A stretch of 64,000 nt of DNA from Herbiconiux oxytropis (GCF_024979315.1 NZ_JANLCK010000001.1:496001-560000), one strand, 5' to 3'; shown: positions 1-8,659, numbered from the stretch's first letter. Program-made: numbers and translations. Notes: a model not told the origin generated them from the sequence alone.

Positions 1-301
1 CGCGGGCCTTCGAGTCGTGGAGGCGGAGGGTCACTGTGTCATCTTAATGCCGCGCCGCCGCCTCTGCGGCGCGGGCGACATGTGGGGTGCTTCCACCGCG
101 CCGCCGCCTCTGCGGCGCGGGCGACATGTGGGGTGCTTCCACCGCGCCGCCGCCTCTGCGGCGCGGGCGACATGTGGCGCCGGCGTCGTCGGATGGCGCT
201 GCGCGGCATCCGGCGGCGTCGGTGCCACCTTGGGTCGGCGAGTAGGGCCCGTTGCGTGGGGACTCGTGCGGGCTTGTGCCGCCGGGCGGTGGGGGAGGGG
301 G
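1..301. other. Gene-free left end holding tandem hairpins
   Basis: I see no credible gene here. The apparent reading frames in both directions come from GC-rich repeats. The stretch lies downstream of the ispDF stop codon and contains the 46-base tandem repeat at 51-177. In related actinobacteria cysS often follows ispDF, but no cysS sequence is visible before the window edge. Confidence 0.6.
51..177. repeat. 46-bp tandem repeat, 2.8 copies, each carrying a hairpin
   Basis: Copies lie at 51-96 and 97-142, with a partial third at 143-177. The copies are identical over the shared bases. Each contains a perfect inverted repeat, CCGCGCCGC and GCGGCGCGG separated by CGCCTCT, giving hairpins at 50-74, 96-120 and 142-166. 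The series sits 125-250 bases past the ispDF stop, so it may end or stabilise that transcript. No T-run follows on either strand, so classical intrinsic termination is not supported. Confidence 0.85.
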
Positions 302-1516
302 CTAGCGGGGGGCCAGGAGGAGGGCCGTGGCTATGGCGGTGAGGCCCTCGCCTCTGCCGGGGGAGCCGAGGCCGTCGGTGGTGGTGGCGGAGACGGCGAC
401 GGGGGCTCCCAGGAGGGCTGTGAGGAGGGCGTCGGCCTCGGGCTTGCGGGGGGCGAAGCGGGGGCGGTTGCCGACGAGTTGCACCGCCACGTTGACCACC
501 GTGAAGCCGGACTCGGTGAGGAGGGCGAGGGTGCGGCGGAGGAAGACCTCGCCGTGGGCGCCCGCGAGCTCGGGGTCGGAGGTGCCGAAACAGGAGCCGA
601 GGTCGCCGAGGCCCGAGGCGGAGAGGAGGGCGTCGCAGATGGCGTGGGCCACGACGTCTCCGTCGCTGTGGCCGGCAAGACCCCGCTCGCCCGGCCAGTG
701 CAGACCAGCGAGCCAGAGCTCACCGCCGCCCTCACCGGAGGAGGTGGGAGAAGAGGAGGAGAAGGCGTGGGCATCGACGCCGATGCCCGTGCGGATGCGC
801 ATCATGCTGCTCCCGGCCGAGTCGGCACCCGCGGTGCGGGCGGCCAGCTCCTCGGCGTGCTCGAGGTCGTGCGGGGTCGTGATCTTGAACGAGAGCGGAT
901 CGCCGGCGACCACCGACACACTGCCCCCGAGCTGCTGCACGAGCGCCGCGTCGTCGGTCACGTCCTCGACGGCCCGCTCATAGGCCTCCGCGAGCTGAGC
1001 GCGAGGAAACCCCTGCGGCGTCTGCACGGCGGTGAGGCGCGACCGGTCGACCGTCTCGAGCACGAGGCCCGATCTGTCGACCCCCTTGATCGTGTCGATC
1101 ACCGGCTGGCCGGGGATGACTCCCGACCCCGTCGATCGCACCGCCGCGATCACACGCTCGAACACCTCGACCGGCGTGAACGGGCGCGCGGCGTCGTGCA
1201 CGAGCACGACATCGACTCCGTCGCCGAGCACCGACAGTCCGGCCTGCACCGACTGCTGCCGGGTGGTGCCGCCCGCGACCGCCGCGAACGGCAGTCCGAG
1301 CGACGCGAGCTGCGAGCGGGCGGCCTCGACGAGAGCCGCGGGCACGACCACCACGAGCTCGATGGGCTCGGATATTCCGCGCACGGAATCCATCGCCCAC
1401 GACAGGATGCTGCGCCCGGCGACCTCGACGAACGCCTTGGGCGTCGCGCGGCCGAGCCGTGTGCCGGATCCGGCCGCGACGACGACGACCCCGATCGACG
1501 GGGCGGGCGACGACAC
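302..1516 (-). CDS. ispDF: Bifunctional IspD/IspF isoprenoid synthesis enzyme
   Basis: A single 404-residue protein carries two steps of the non-mevalonate isoprenoid pathway. The N-terminal half (about residues 1-235) is the CDP-methylerythritol synthase IspD, with the nucleotide-binding start [12 protein letters not shown] and the VHDAARP motif. The C-terminal part (about 245-404) is the cyclodiphosphate synthase IspF, with the metal-site pattern GVDAH and the [11 protein letters not shown] stretch. A serine/glycine-rich segment after GVDAH looks like a loop expansion. The GTG start lies 11 bases after the carD stop, so the two are probably co-transcribed. The order carD-ispD-ispF is also found in mycobacteria, where the two enzymes are separate proteins. 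Confidence 0.93.
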   Translation of the reverse strand: MSSPAPSIGVVVVAAGSGTRLGRATPKAFVEVAGRSILSWAMDSVRGISEPIELVVVVPAALVEAARSQLASLGLPFAAVAGGTTRQQSVQAGLSVLGDGVDVVLVHDAARPFTPVEVFERVIAAVRSTGSGVIPGQPVIDTIKGVDRSGLVLETVDRSRLTAVQTPQGFPRAQLAEAYERAVEDVTDDAALVQQLGGSVSVVAGDPLSFKITTPHDLEHAEELAARTAGADSAGSSMMRIRTGIGVDAHAFSSSSPTSSGEGGGELWLAGLHWPGERGLAGHSDGDVVAHAICDALLSASGLGDLGSCFGTSDPELAGAHGEVFLRRTLALLTESGFTVVNVAVQLVGNRPRFAPRKPEADALLTALLGAPVAVSATTTDGLGSPGRGEGLTAIATALLLAPR

Positions 1517-1527
1517 GTCGGGAGTGG

Positions 1528-2010
1528 CTAGGAGGCCAGCACCTCGTCGAGCACCAGCGAGGCCTTCTCCTCATCGGTCTTCTCGGCGAGAGCCAGCTCG
1601 GAGATGAGGATCTGGCGGGCTTTCGCGAGCATGCGCTTCTCCCCCGCCGACAGTCCGCGATCCTGATCGCGGCGCCACAGGTCGCGCACGACCTCGCTCA
1701 CCTTGATGACATCGCCCGACGCGAGCTTCTCGAGGTTGGCCTTGTAGCGGCGCGACCAGTTGGTGGGCTCCTCGGTGAAGGGGGCACGGAGGACCTCGAA
1801 GACCTTGTCGAGACCCTCACGGCCGATGACGTCGCGCACACCGACGAGATCGACGTTGTCGGCCGGCACCTCGATGGTGAGGTCGCCCTGCGTCACACGG
1901 AGTTTGAGGTAGATCTTCTCTTCGCCCTTGATGACCCGGGTCTTGACTTCGGAGATGGTCGCGGCTCCGTGGTGGGGGTAAACGACAGTTTCGCCAACCT
2001 CAAAAAGCAT
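1528..2010 (-). CDS. carD: CarD family RNA polymerase-binding regulator
   Basis: 160 residues, the usual length of actinobacterial CarD. The protein binds the RNA polymerase beta subunit through its N-terminal Tudor-like domain (about residues 1-60, starting [15 protein letters not shown]) and stabilises open promoter complexes, especially at rRNA promoters. The C-terminal helical domain (about 65-160) contacts DNA near the -10 element. The ATG start is preceded by GGAAGGA. It heads the carD-ispDF unit and diverges from an LpqE-like lipoprotein gene, the same arrangement as Rv3583c/Rv3584 in Mycobacterium tuberculosis. Confidence 0.95.
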   Translation of the reverse strand: MLFEVGETVVYPHHGAATISEVKTRVIKGEEKIYLKLRVTQGDLTIEVPADNVDLVGVRDVIGREGLDKVFEVLRAPFTEEPTNWSRRYKANLEKLASGDVIKVSEVVRDLWRRDQDRGLSAGEKRMLAKARQILISELALAEKTDEEKASLVLDEVLAS

Positions 2011-2034
2011 GAATGGATGTCCTTCCGTGACCTC

Positions 2035-2060
2035 TAGGATACCACAGGGGCTATGTGGTA
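2035..2060 (-). promoter_or_regulatory. Candidate carD promoter with inverted repeat
   Basis: On the minus strand the hexamer TATCCT (TANNNT class) lies about 25 bases before the carD start. Next to it, 2040-2046 and 2054-2060 form a perfect 7-base inverted repeat, TACCACA and TGTGGTA with a 7-base spacer. This could be an operator overlapping the -10/-35 region. No regulator is identified. Confidence 0.4.
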
Positions 2061-2136
2061 AGGGTGGCCTAACCAGCCGCCGAACGCGCGCCCGTTGTAG
2101 GCTGATGTCAAAGCGTCGACGACTCTGGAGGGTCTT

Positions 2137-2736
2137 GTGAGAGCTCGGTTCGCGGCATCCGTTCTAGTAGGTGCCCTGATCGTGACCGGCACGGCCGGAT
2201 GCGCGTTCGTCACCCCTCAGGCGACCACCAAGATCGTCGAGGCCTCCGACGGCGTGAATGCGAAGATCGGCGACGTCGCCATCCGCAACGCCATCGTCAT
2301 CAGCGAGGACGGCACGCTCGGCAGCCTCCTCATCTCGTTCGTCAACACGGGCGACCAGGCCGCCCGTATCACGGTGCAGTACGCGGACGGCGAGACCGGC
2401 GAGCGAGTGACCCAGACCGTCTCTGTCGCCGGTGGTGGCGCCATCACGAGCTTCGGCGACTCCGACCGCGAAGACATCCTGCTCTCGAACATCTCCGAGC
2501 CCGGCAGCCTCTTCCCGATCTACTTCCAGGCGGGCGACGCCGAGGGCGCCGAGGTGCTCGTGCCTGTGCTCAACACCTCGCTGCCCGAGTACACGGGCCT
2601 CGCGCCGACACCGACACCCACGGAGACGCCGACGCCGACCCCCACGCCCGGAGACGCACCCGCCGACGTGTTGGTGGACCCCGAGGCCCCGGCCACTGAG
2701 AGCCCCCAGCCCGAGGTCGTCGAGCCGGTCCAGTAG
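2137..2736 (+). CDS. LpqE-like secreted lipoprotein
   Basis: 199 residues. Residues 1-21 form a lipoprotein signal peptide ending in a lipobox with acylated Cys22 (TAGC). The middle (about 35-150) is a compact beta-rich domain. The C-terminus is a Pro/Thr-rich tail ([15 protein letters not shown]) typical of wall-spanning linkers. Divergence from carD matches mycobacterial LpqE, a copper-associated surface lipoprotein. I see no obvious Met/His metal cluster here, so copper binding is not claimed. The GTG start has GGAGGG six bases upstream, and TAGGCT at about 2098-2103 is a possible -10 element. Confidence 0.75.
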   Translation: MRARFAASVLVGALIVTGTAGCAFVTPQATTKIVEASDGVNAKIGDVAIRNAIVISEDGTLGSLLISFVNTGDQAARITVQYADGETGERVTQTVSVAGGGAITSFGDSDREDILLSNISEPGSLFPIYFQAGDAEGAEVLVPVLNTSLPEYTGLAPTPTPTETPTPTPTPGDAPADVLVDPEAPATESPQPEVVEPVQ

Positions 2737-2754
2737 CCGGAGCCGCCCGCCCGG

Positions 2755-3435
2755 CTACCCCTCGAAGCGGTAACCGAGCCCGCGCACGGTCACGAGCAGC
2801 GCAGGCTCTGACGGCGTCGTCTCGATCTTCGAGCGGATGCGCTTGATGTGCACGTCGAGCGTCTTGGTGTCGCCGAAGTAGTCCGACCCCCACACCCGGT
2901 CGATCAGCTGCCCCCGGGTCAGCACACGGCCGGAGTTCCGCAGCAGCAGCTCGAGCAGTTCGAACTCCTTCAGCGGCATCGCCACCTCCTTGCCGTCGAC
3001 CGACACCGTGTGCCGCTCCACGTCCATCGTCACCGGACCCGCTGCGAGCAGGGGCTCGGCGGCGTCGACGGCCTCGACTTGCCGGCGCATCACGGCCCGG
3101 ATGCGCGCGAGCAGCTCGCGGGTGGAATAGGGCTTGGTGACGTAGTCGTCGGCCCCGAGCTCGAGCCCCACCACGATGTCGATCTCGGAGTCCTTCGCGG
3201 TGAGCATGATGATCGGCACCTGCGACCGGGTGCGGATCTCGCGGCACACCTCGGTGCCGGGGATGCCCGGGATCATGAGGTCGAGCAGGATGATGTCGAC
3301 TCCCCCGCGCTCGAACTCGCTGAGGGCGCTCGGGCCGTCGGGTGCGACGGTCACCCCGTAGCCCTCGCGGCGCAGCAGGTAGCTCAGCGGCTCGCTGAGC
3401 GCGGCCTCGTCTTCGACCAGCAGGATGTGCGTCAT
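2755..3435 (-). CDS. regX3: RegX3 phosphate-responsive response regulator
   Basis: 226 residues. An N-terminal receiver domain has acidic pocket residues in LLVEDE, phospho-acceptor Asp52 in LLDLMIPG and the conserved Lys in VTKPYS. A C-terminal OmpR/PhoB winged helix (about 130-226) ends in the usual VRGLGYRFE motif. It is phosphorylated by SenX3 and controls the phosphate-starvation regulon. Its ATG overlaps the senX3 stop by four bases, showing translational coupling. It is convergent with the LpqE-like gene, with an 18-base gap. Confidence 0.93.
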   Translation of the reverse strand: MTHILLVEDEAALSEPLSYLLRREGYGVTVAPDGPSALSEFERGGVDIILLDLMIPGIPGTEVCREIRTRSQVPIIMLTAKDSEIDIVVGLELGADDYVTKPYSTRELLARIRAVMRRQVEAVDAAEPLLAAGPVTMDVERHTVSVDGKEVAMPLKEFELLELLLRNSGRVLTRGQLIDRVWGSDYFGDTKTLDVHIKRIRSKIETTPSEPALLVTVRGLGYRFEG

Positions 3436-4589
3436 CGTTGTTTCTCTCCTCGCGAGGCGGCCGTCTCGGCCGTGGCTTCGGGTAACCGGATGGTGAAAGT
3501 GCTGCCCTGCCCGATCTGCGACCAGGCGCGGATGTCGCCCCCGTGGTTCTGCACCACGTGCTTGACGATGCTGAGGCCGAGGCCGGTGCCGCCGGTGTTG
3601 CGCGAGCGCGCCTGGTCCACGCGGAAGAAGCGCTCGAACACGCGCCGCAGGTCGTCCTCGGGGATGCCGATGCCCTGGTCGGTGACCACGAGCTCGACCA
3701 CGCCGTCGCCGTGGTGCACGCCCACGCCGATCCGCGATCCGTCGGGAGAGTACTGCACGGCGTTGGCGATGAGGTTGTTGAGGGCGAGGGTGAGCAGCGT
3801 CTCGTCGCCCATCACCTTGACCTTCCTGGAGCCGCCGACCGCGATCTTCATGCCCCGCGCATCCGCCACCACGTGATTCTGGTCGACGGCCGCCGACACG
3901 ATGGCGTCGATGTCGAGGAGCTTCGCCGAGGCGAGCACGTCGGTCGACTGCAGCCGCGAGAGCTCGATGATCTCGCGGGTGATCTGGGTGAGCCTGGTGG
4001 CCTCGGTGCCCATGCGCTTAGCGAACCGGCGCACCTGCTCGGGGTCGTCCGAGGCCGGCTCGAGCGCCTCGGCCAGCAGCGAGATGGCACCGATGGGCGT
4101 CTTGAGCTCATGACTGATGTTCGCGATGAAGTCACGACGCACCTCTTCGAGGCGGTAGGCCTCGGTGCGGTCTTCGGCGAGCACGAGGATGTAGCGGGCG
4201 CCGAGCCGGGCCACCTGCACGTCGAGATGGATGATGGCCTCACCGAACGGGCCGCGGGCGAGCGTGATCTCCTCGTTGACGGAGTCGCCCGTGGTGCGCA
4301 CCCGCGCGACGAACCGGAGCATCTCCTCGTGCACAAGGAGCCCGTTCGCGACGAGGCCGTAGGTGTAGGCGGTCTCGGAGGCCTTGACGACGTTGTTCGA
4401 GGGGTCGAGCACGAGGCCCGCGAAGTCGAGGGCGTCGATCATGTGGTCGACTCCGTCGGGCACACCGCTCGAGACGGCGGTGACCGCGTCGTTTCCCCGT
4501 CGTTCAGCCATGTGGAGCAGGATCACGAATCCTGCGCCGACGAAGAGGCCGAGTGCCAGAGACAACAGCACCAACCAGCCTGTTTCCAT
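3432..4589 (-). CDS. senX3: SenX3 sensor histidine kinase
   Basis: 385 residues from the chosen ATG. The frame stays open 49 codons further upstream, but those residues are Arg-rich and unlike the family, and METGWLVLLSLALG gives the expected single N-terminal membrane segment (about 5-27). A PAS-like domain spans about 45-140. The HisKA domain has phospho-accepting His160 in NISHELKTP. The HATPase domain carries the N box (NNLIANAVQYS), G1 (DQGIGIP) and G2 (GGTGLGLSIV). SenX3 senses phosphate status with PhoU and Pst and phosphorylates RegX3. It diverges from phoU. Confidence 0.92.
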   Translation of the reverse strand: METGWLVLLSLALGLFVGAGFVILLHMAERRGNDAVTAVSSGVPDGVDHMIDALDFAGLVLDPSNNVVKASETAYTYGLVANGLLVHEEMLRFVARVRTTGDSVNEEITLARGPFGEAIIHLDVQVARLGARYILVLAEDRTEAYRLEEVRRDFIANISHELKTPIGAISLLAEALEPASDDPEQVRRFAKRMGTEATRLTQITREIIELSRLQSTDVLASAKLLDIDAIVSAAVDQNHVVADARGMKIAVGGSRKVKVMGDETLLTLALNNLIANAVQYSPDGSRIGVGVHHGDGVVELVVTDQGIGIPEDDLRRVFERFFRVDQARSRNTGGTGLGLSIVKHVVQNHGGDIRAWSQIGQGSTFTIRLPEATAETAASRGEKQR

Positions 4590-4661
4590 ACGCACTACAC
4601 TAATGAGTCGCCGACCCTCGGGATCCCCACGGAGGGGCGCGAGCCCGCCGCTTCGTCGACT

Positions 4662-4694
4662 GTTCAACTCCGCGGCACCTCGCGTTAACCTCCT
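4662..4694 (+). promoter_or_regulatory. Candidate PHO box upstream of phoU
   Basis: Three consecutive 11-base units, GTTCAACTCCG, CGGCACCTCGC and GTTAACCTCCT, start at 4662, 4673 and 4684. Their period and G(T)TCA/TAACC core resemble actinobacterial PHO boxes built on GTTCACC. They end 40 bases before phoU, in the divergent senX3/phoU gap, so RegX3 could control phoU and its own kinase gene. The match is weaker than the box before pstS. Confidence 0.5.
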
Positions 4695-4734
4695 CCGGTG
4701 AGGATGGCCGTACCGAAGAAAGGACCCTGCACGC

Positions 4735-5394
4735 ATGCGTGAGGTATTCCAGCAAGAGCTGCGCGAGGTTCAAGAGCGTCTCGTCGAGATCTCCGAGCTC
4801 GTGACCGTCGCCATCACGAACGCCACCACGGCGTTCAATGAGTCGAATGTCACGTTGGCCGAGACGGTCATCGCCGAAGACCCCAAGATCGACTCGCTCG
4901 CCGCGAGTCTCGACGAGCTCGCCATCAGCATCCTGGCGCTGCAGCAGCCGGTCGCCCGCGACCTGCGCATCGTCGTGACGGCCCTCCGCGTGAGCGCCTC
5001 ACTCGAGCGGATGGGGGACATCGCCGAGCACATCGCTCAGCTGGCCCGCTACCGCTACCCCGACAAGGTGGTGAAGAAGAGCCTGCGCCAGACGTTCTCA
5101 GAGATGGGCCGGCTCGACGTGGAGATCGCCAAGAAGCTCACGGTGCTCCTGAAGACGGAGGACGTGCAGCTGGCAGATGAGATCCGCAACGACGACGACC
5201 AGATCGACGAGCTGCACGTGAGCGTCTTCGACGCCGTGCTCGGCGCGCACTGGAAGGGCGAGGCGGTCGACACGGTCGACGTCACGCTCGCGAGCCGCTA
5301 CCACGAGCGCTTCGCCGACCACGCGGTGTCGATCGCCAAGAAGGTGCAGTACCTGGCCACAGGTGAGTGGCCGAGCAGCAGCTCCAACGCGTAA
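4735..5394 (+). CDS. phoU: PhoU phosphate signalling protein
   Basis: 219 residues, the standard length, made of two three-helix PhoU repeats (about 5-100 and 110-210). Metal-binding patterns are visible as ERMGDIAEHI in repeat 1 and YHERFADHAV in repeat 2. PhoU links Pst transporter activity to SenX3 and damps RegX3 activation when phosphate is plentiful. It diverges from senX3 with 145 bases between the starts, which hold a candidate PHO box. A strong hairpin follows the gene. Confidence 0.95.
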   Translation: MREVFQQELREVQERLVEISELVTVAITNATTAFNESNVTLAETVIAEDPKIDSLAASLDELAISILALQQPVARDLRIVVTALRVSASLERMGDIAEHIAQLARYRYPDKVVKKSLRQTFSEMGRLDVEIAKKLTVLLKTEDVQLADEIRNDDDQIDELHVSVFDAVLGAHWKGEAVDTVDVTLASRYHERFADHAVSIAKKVQYLATGEWPSSSSNA

Positions 5395-5410
5395 CCACGC
5401 GTTCACCGAC

Positions 5411-5446
5411 GAAGCCCCCGGCGCCCTCAGCGGGCCCGGGGGCTTC
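5411..5446. terminator. Hairpin terminator between phoU and adh
   Basis: A perfect 11-base stem, GAAGCCCCCGG at 5411-5421 and CCGGGGGCTTC at 5436-5446, with a 14-base loop. It lies between the convergent phoU and alcohol dehydrogenase genes, so it can serve both. There is no T-run, as is usual in actinobacteria. Confidence 0.7.
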
Positions 5447-5469
5447 GTGGTGTGAGCGGCGGGTCGGAC

Positions 5470-6624
5470 TCAGGACTCGGGTGACATGACGACGATCGCC
5501 CGGCCCTTGATGCCCCCGCGATCCAGCAGCGCGAACGCCTCCCCCGCCTCTTCGAGCGGGAACCGCCGGGTCACGGCGTCCTGGACGTCGTAGCCGCCTT
5601 CGGCCGCCATGCGCACCACCTCGGGGAGATCCTGACGCGTTCGGGCTCCGAACGAGCCCACGATCTCCTGGCCGCGGCGCACGAGCGGCGTGATCGGCAC
5701 GGCCGCCGTCGCCGCACCCGCGGCGATGCCGACGGCGACCATCCGCCCGCCCTCGCGCAGGAGCGACACGGCGAGCTCGAAGGTCTCTGGGCGGCCGAGC
5801 GCCTCGAAGGCGACGTGCACCCCCTTGCCGCCGGTGGCCTCGCGTGCCCGCGCCAGGGCATCCTCGGTGCGGGAGTTGATGACGACGTCGGCACCGAGCT
5901 CCCGGGCGGCGGCGAGCTTGTCGTCATCGACGTCGATCGCGATGATCGGATGCGCACCGGCCCAGCGCCCCACCTGGATGAGGCTCGAGCCGATCCCGCC
6001 GGTCGCCACGATGGCCATCGAGCGGCCGGCGGTGAGGCCCGACTTCTGCACGGCTCCGTAGGCGGTGAAGGCGGCGCAGCCGAGCACGGCGGCCTCCTCG
6101 AGCGGCACGCCGTCGGGCAGCTTCGCGAGCGCGGACACCGGCACCACCGCGTACTCGGCAAGGCCCGCCATCGAGTACATCGAGAGTCGGCTGCCGTCGG
6201 CGCGGGTGAGCCTGGAGGTGCCGTCGAAGAGGTTGCCCTTCAGCCGGTTCTCACCGAAGAACACCTCGCACATGTCGTCGCGGCCCTCGAGGCACGGCTC
6301 GCAGCGCGTGCACGGCATGATGAACGCGCCGACCACCCGGTCGCCGACGGCGAGATCGGATTCGGAGGCCGGCTCCCGGCCGTCGACGTCGCCCCCGAAC
6401 GACACGATGGTGCCGCTGACCTCGTGCCCCATCACGGCGGGTGCAGGGAACGCCACCTCGCCTTTCATGACGTGCAGGTCGGTGTGGCAGACCCCGCAGG
6501 CGGCGACCCGCAGCAGGGCCTCCCCCGCCTTGGGCTCGGGAACCGGAACGGTCTCGACCGTGAGGGCGCTCGACGTGCCCTCCCAGATCGCGGCCCTCAT
6601 CGACGCCGTTGTCGACTCGGTCAC
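5470..6624 (-). CDS. Zinc-dependent alcohol dehydrogenase (MDR family)
   Basis: 384 residues. The N-terminal GroES-like domain has catalytic-zinc ligands in GVCHTD and GHE and a four-cysteine structural zinc site, CTRCEPC with a further Cys at DDMC. The Rossmann domain has the NAD(P) motif TGGIGSSL (about residue 210). It oxidises alcohols or reduces aldehydes; the substrate cannot be read from sequence. The GTG start lies four bases after the gpmA stop, so co-transcription is likely. A second possible start is Met9 (MRAAIWEG), which fits the family N-terminus better. Confidence 0.85.
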   Translation of the reverse strand: MTESTTASMRAAIWEGTSSALTVETVPVPEPKAGEALLRVAACGVCHTDLHVMKGEVAFPAPAVMGHEVSGTIVSFGGDVDGREPASESDLAVGDRVVGAFIMPCTRCEPCLEGRDDMCEVFFGENRLKGNLFDGTSRLTRADGSRLSMYSMAGLAEYAVVPVSALAKLPDGVPLEEAAVLGCAAFTAYGAVQKSGLTAGRSMAIVATGGIGSSLIQVGRWAGAHPIIAIDVDDDKLAAARELGADVVINSRTEDALARAREATGGKGVHVAFEALGRPETFELAVSLLREGGRMVAVGIAAGAATAAVPITPLVRRGQEIVGSFGARTRQDLPEVVRMAAEGGYDVQDAVTRRFPLEEAGEAFALLDRGGIKGRAIVVMSPES

Positions 6625-6628
6625 GGTG

Positions 6629-7381
6629 TTACTTCTTGCCCTGCGCGGCGACCGCGGCGGCCCCGGCGGCGGCGGCCTCCGGGTCGAGGTACTCGGCGGG
6701 GCCCACGGGCACGAACGACTCGTCGAGCTTGTAGACGAGCGGGATGCCGGTGGGGATGTTGAGCTCGGCGATGTCGTCGTCGGAGATGCCGTCGAGGTGC
6801 TTCACGAGCGCACGCAGCGAGTTGCCGTGGGCCGTGACGAGCACCGTCTTGCCGAGGGCGAGGTCGGGCTGGATGTCGGACTCCCAGTAGGGCAGCATCC
6901 GCTCGATGACGTCTTTCAGGCACTCGGTGCGAGGCACGTCGTCGCCGAGGTCCGCGTAGCGCGGGTCGCCGACCTGCGAGTAGGGGTCGGCGTCGTCGAT
7001 GGGGGGCGGCGGCACGTCGAACGAACGCCGCCAGGTCTGGAACTGCTCCGGGCCGTACTCGGCCAGGGTCTGCGCCTTGTCCTTGCCCTGCAGGGCGCCG
7101 TAGTGGCGCTCGTTGAGCCGCCACGAGCGCTTGACGTCGATCCAGGAGCGGCCGGCCTCGGCGAGGGCGAGCTCGGCGGTGCGGATGGCTCGGGTCAGGC
7201 GCGACGTGTACAGCACGTCGGGCAGGGTTCCGGATGCGGCGAGCAGCTCGCCGGCGCGGGTGGCCTCGCCGACGCCCTGCTCCGAGAGATCGACGTCGAC
7301 CCATCCGGTGAACAGGTTCTTCTGGTTCCACTCGCTGTTGCCGTGGCGCAGGAGGATGAGGGTGTAGGGCTCATTGGGCAT
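6629..7381 (-). CDS. gpmA: 2,3-bisphosphoglycerate-dependent phosphoglycerate mutase
   Basis: 250 residues, full length. It interconverts 3- and 2-phosphoglycerate in glycolysis. The phospho-histidine sits in [10 protein letters not shown] (His12). [12 protein letters not shown] carries the catalytic Glu, and [10 protein letters not shown] carries the second active-site His. An Ala-rich tail (after about 230) extends the usual C-terminus. Mycobacteria also place gpm1 beside senX3-regX3. Its start codon is 20 bases from that of the divergent methyltransferase-like gene, leaving room only for an overlapping promoter. Confidence 0.95.
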   Translation of the reverse strand: MPNEPYTLILLRHGNSEWNQKNLFTGWVDVDLSEQGVGEATRAGELLAASGTLPDVLYTSRLTRAIRTAELALAEAGRSWIDVKRSWRLNERHYGALQGKDKAQTLAEYGPEQFQTWRRSFDVPPPPIDDADPYSQVGDPRYADLGDDVPRTECLKDVIERMLPYWESDIQPDLALGKTVLVTAHGNSLRALVKHLDGISDDDIAELNIPTGIPLVYKLDESFVPVGPAEYLDPEAAAAGAAAVAAQGKK

Positions 7382-7401
7382 GCCTCCATACTATTGGGGG
7401 C
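7382..7401. promoter_or_regulatory. Symmetric -10 element serving two divergent leaderless genes
   Basis: The ATGs of gpmA (minus) and the methyltransferase-like gene (plus) are 20 bases apart. The plus strand reads TACTAT at 7389-7394, seven bases before the plus ATG. The minus strand reads TAGTAT over 7393-7388, six bases before the minus ATG. Both fit the TANNNT -10 class at the distance that puts transcription start at or next to the ATG. Both -35 regions would lie inside the opposite gene. Confidence 0.55.
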
Positions 7402-8214
7402 ATGCCTATCGGTGCCGTGACCCGGGGAACGACGAACACCAACCGGCTTCGCCGGGTCGACCGCTTCATCACGACGCTCCCGGTGCTACGACGCACGACG
7501 GACCCGCTCGTGGTCGACCTCGGCTACGGCGCGAGCGGTGTCACCGCCTTCGAGCTGCAGGCGCGCCTCGCCGCCGTGCGGCCCGACGTGCACGTACGCG
7601 GGCTCGAGATCGCGCCGGAACGGGTGGCGACGGCCACCGCGCAGCTGAAGGAGGTGCGGGACGGCCGCACGACCTTCGCCCGGGACGCGTCGGTCGACTT
7701 CGCGCTCGGCGGCTTCGAGGTGCCGCTGCCCGCGGGCCGCAAAGCGGCCGTCATCCGCGCCTTCAACGTGCTGCGGCAGTACGACGAGTCGCAGGTGGCC
7801 GAGTCGTGGGAGCTCATGGTCTCCCGGCTGCAGCCCGGGGGCGTGCTCGTCGAGGGCACCTGCAACGAGGTCGGCCGGGTGAGCAGCTGGGTGGTCGTGG
7901 GTCACGGCGGGCCGCAGACCTTCAGCCTGTCGCTCCGCCTGACGGGGCTCGAGCATCCGTCGATCGTGGCCGAACGCCTGCCCAAGGCGCTCATCCACCG
8001 CAACGTGCCCGGGGAGCCCGTGCACCGGCTGCTCGTCGATCTCGACCGGTTCTGGCAGCACAATGCGAGCCTCGGGACCTACGGCCCCGTGCAGCGCTGG
8101 CTCGCGACCCTGGCCGCACTCGCCGCGGCGGGCTGGCCCGTGCAGACGACGAAGCGCCGGCAGCGGCTGGGAGAGCTCACACTGCCGTGGAGCTCGGTGG
8201 CCCCCGCTACTTGA
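7402..8214 (+). CDS. SAM-dependent methyltransferase-like protein
   Basis: 270 residues. A glycine-rich motif I, VDLGYGASGV (about residues 40-49), and an acidic strand end, RGLEIAPERV, match the SAM-binding half of class I methyltransferases. FNVLRQYDE (about 116-124) sits where a motif IV would be. Substrate and product are unknown. The C-terminus (SLRLTGLEHPSIVAERLPKAL onward) is not a recognised domain to me. It appears to be transcribed from a leaderless promoter shared with gpmA. Its last 8 bases overlap the end of the convergent lipoprotein gene. Confidence 0.65.
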   Translation: MPIGAVTRGTTNTNRLRRVDRFITTLPVLRRTTDPLVVDLGYGASGVTAFELQARLAAVRPDVHVRGLEIAPERVATATAQLKEVRDGRTTFARDASVDFALGGFEVPLPAGRKAAVIRAFNVLRQYDESQVAESWELMVSRLQPGGVLVEGTCNEVGRVSSWVVVGHGGPQTFSLSLRLTGLEHPSIVAERLPKALIHRNVPGEPVHRLLVDLDRFWQHNASLGTYGPVQRWLATLAALAAAGWPVQTTKRRQRLGELTLPWSSVAPAT

Positions 8215-8638
8215 TCGGGAGCTCGACCTCCTGGTCGCCGACGCGCACCGTGAGCGGCTCGGTGGTGGTGACGAAGTCAGGGGTCCAGAACACCGAGGTG
8301 TGCGGCACGAAGTCCATGGTGCAGGGCTGGTCGGCCGGCAGCGGCACGGTCGCGATCTCGACGGTGTTGCCCTCGCCCTCGGGTTCGACGATGGAGATCT
8401 TGGAGCCGATCACGGGGCAGGTGGAACTGCCGGAGATCGAGACGCCGATCTGCGCCCCCTCGTGCAGCCAGAAGGCCTGGAGACCCGAGTCCTCGCCGCC
8501 CTCGCTCTCGGTCACGATGTGCTCCTCGTCCGGCAGGCCCGAGAAGTTCTCGGTGGGGCCGGTGACGGTGCAGCCGGTCAGCGCGAAGGCTGCGGCGAGG
8601 GTGGCGACCGTGAGCGGAACGAGCTTTCGCATCTTCAT
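8207..8638 (-). CDS. Small secreted lipoprotein
   Basis: 143 residues. It has a signal peptide (MKMRKLVPLTVATLAAAFAL) and a lipobox LTGC with acylated Cys23. The mature part is acidic and beta-rich, with two further cysteines (SSTCPV and QPCTM) that may form a disulfide. Function is unknown. It lies 21 bases downstream of psuG on the same strand, so they may share a transcript. Met3 is an alternative start. It overlaps the convergent methyltransferase-like gene by 8 bases. Confidence 0.7.
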   Translation of the reverse strand: MKMRKLVPLTVATLAAAFALTGCTVTGPTENFSGLPDEEHIVTESEGGEDSGLQAFWLHEGAQIGVSISGSSTCPVIGSKISIVEPEGEGNTVEIATVPLPADQPCTMDFVPHTSVFWTPDFVTTTEPLTVRVGDQEVELPIK

Positions 8639-8659
8639 GGCACTACGGTATCGCGGATC

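Noticed and set aside
51-177. Tandem repeat as a CRISPR array
   Set aside because: Units follow each other directly with no unique spacers, and no cas genes are present.
17-1531. Long plus-strand open frame of about 500 codons
   Set aside because: It runs antisense to ispDF, is extremely Gly/Arg/Ala-rich and matches no protein; it is a GC-bias shadow.
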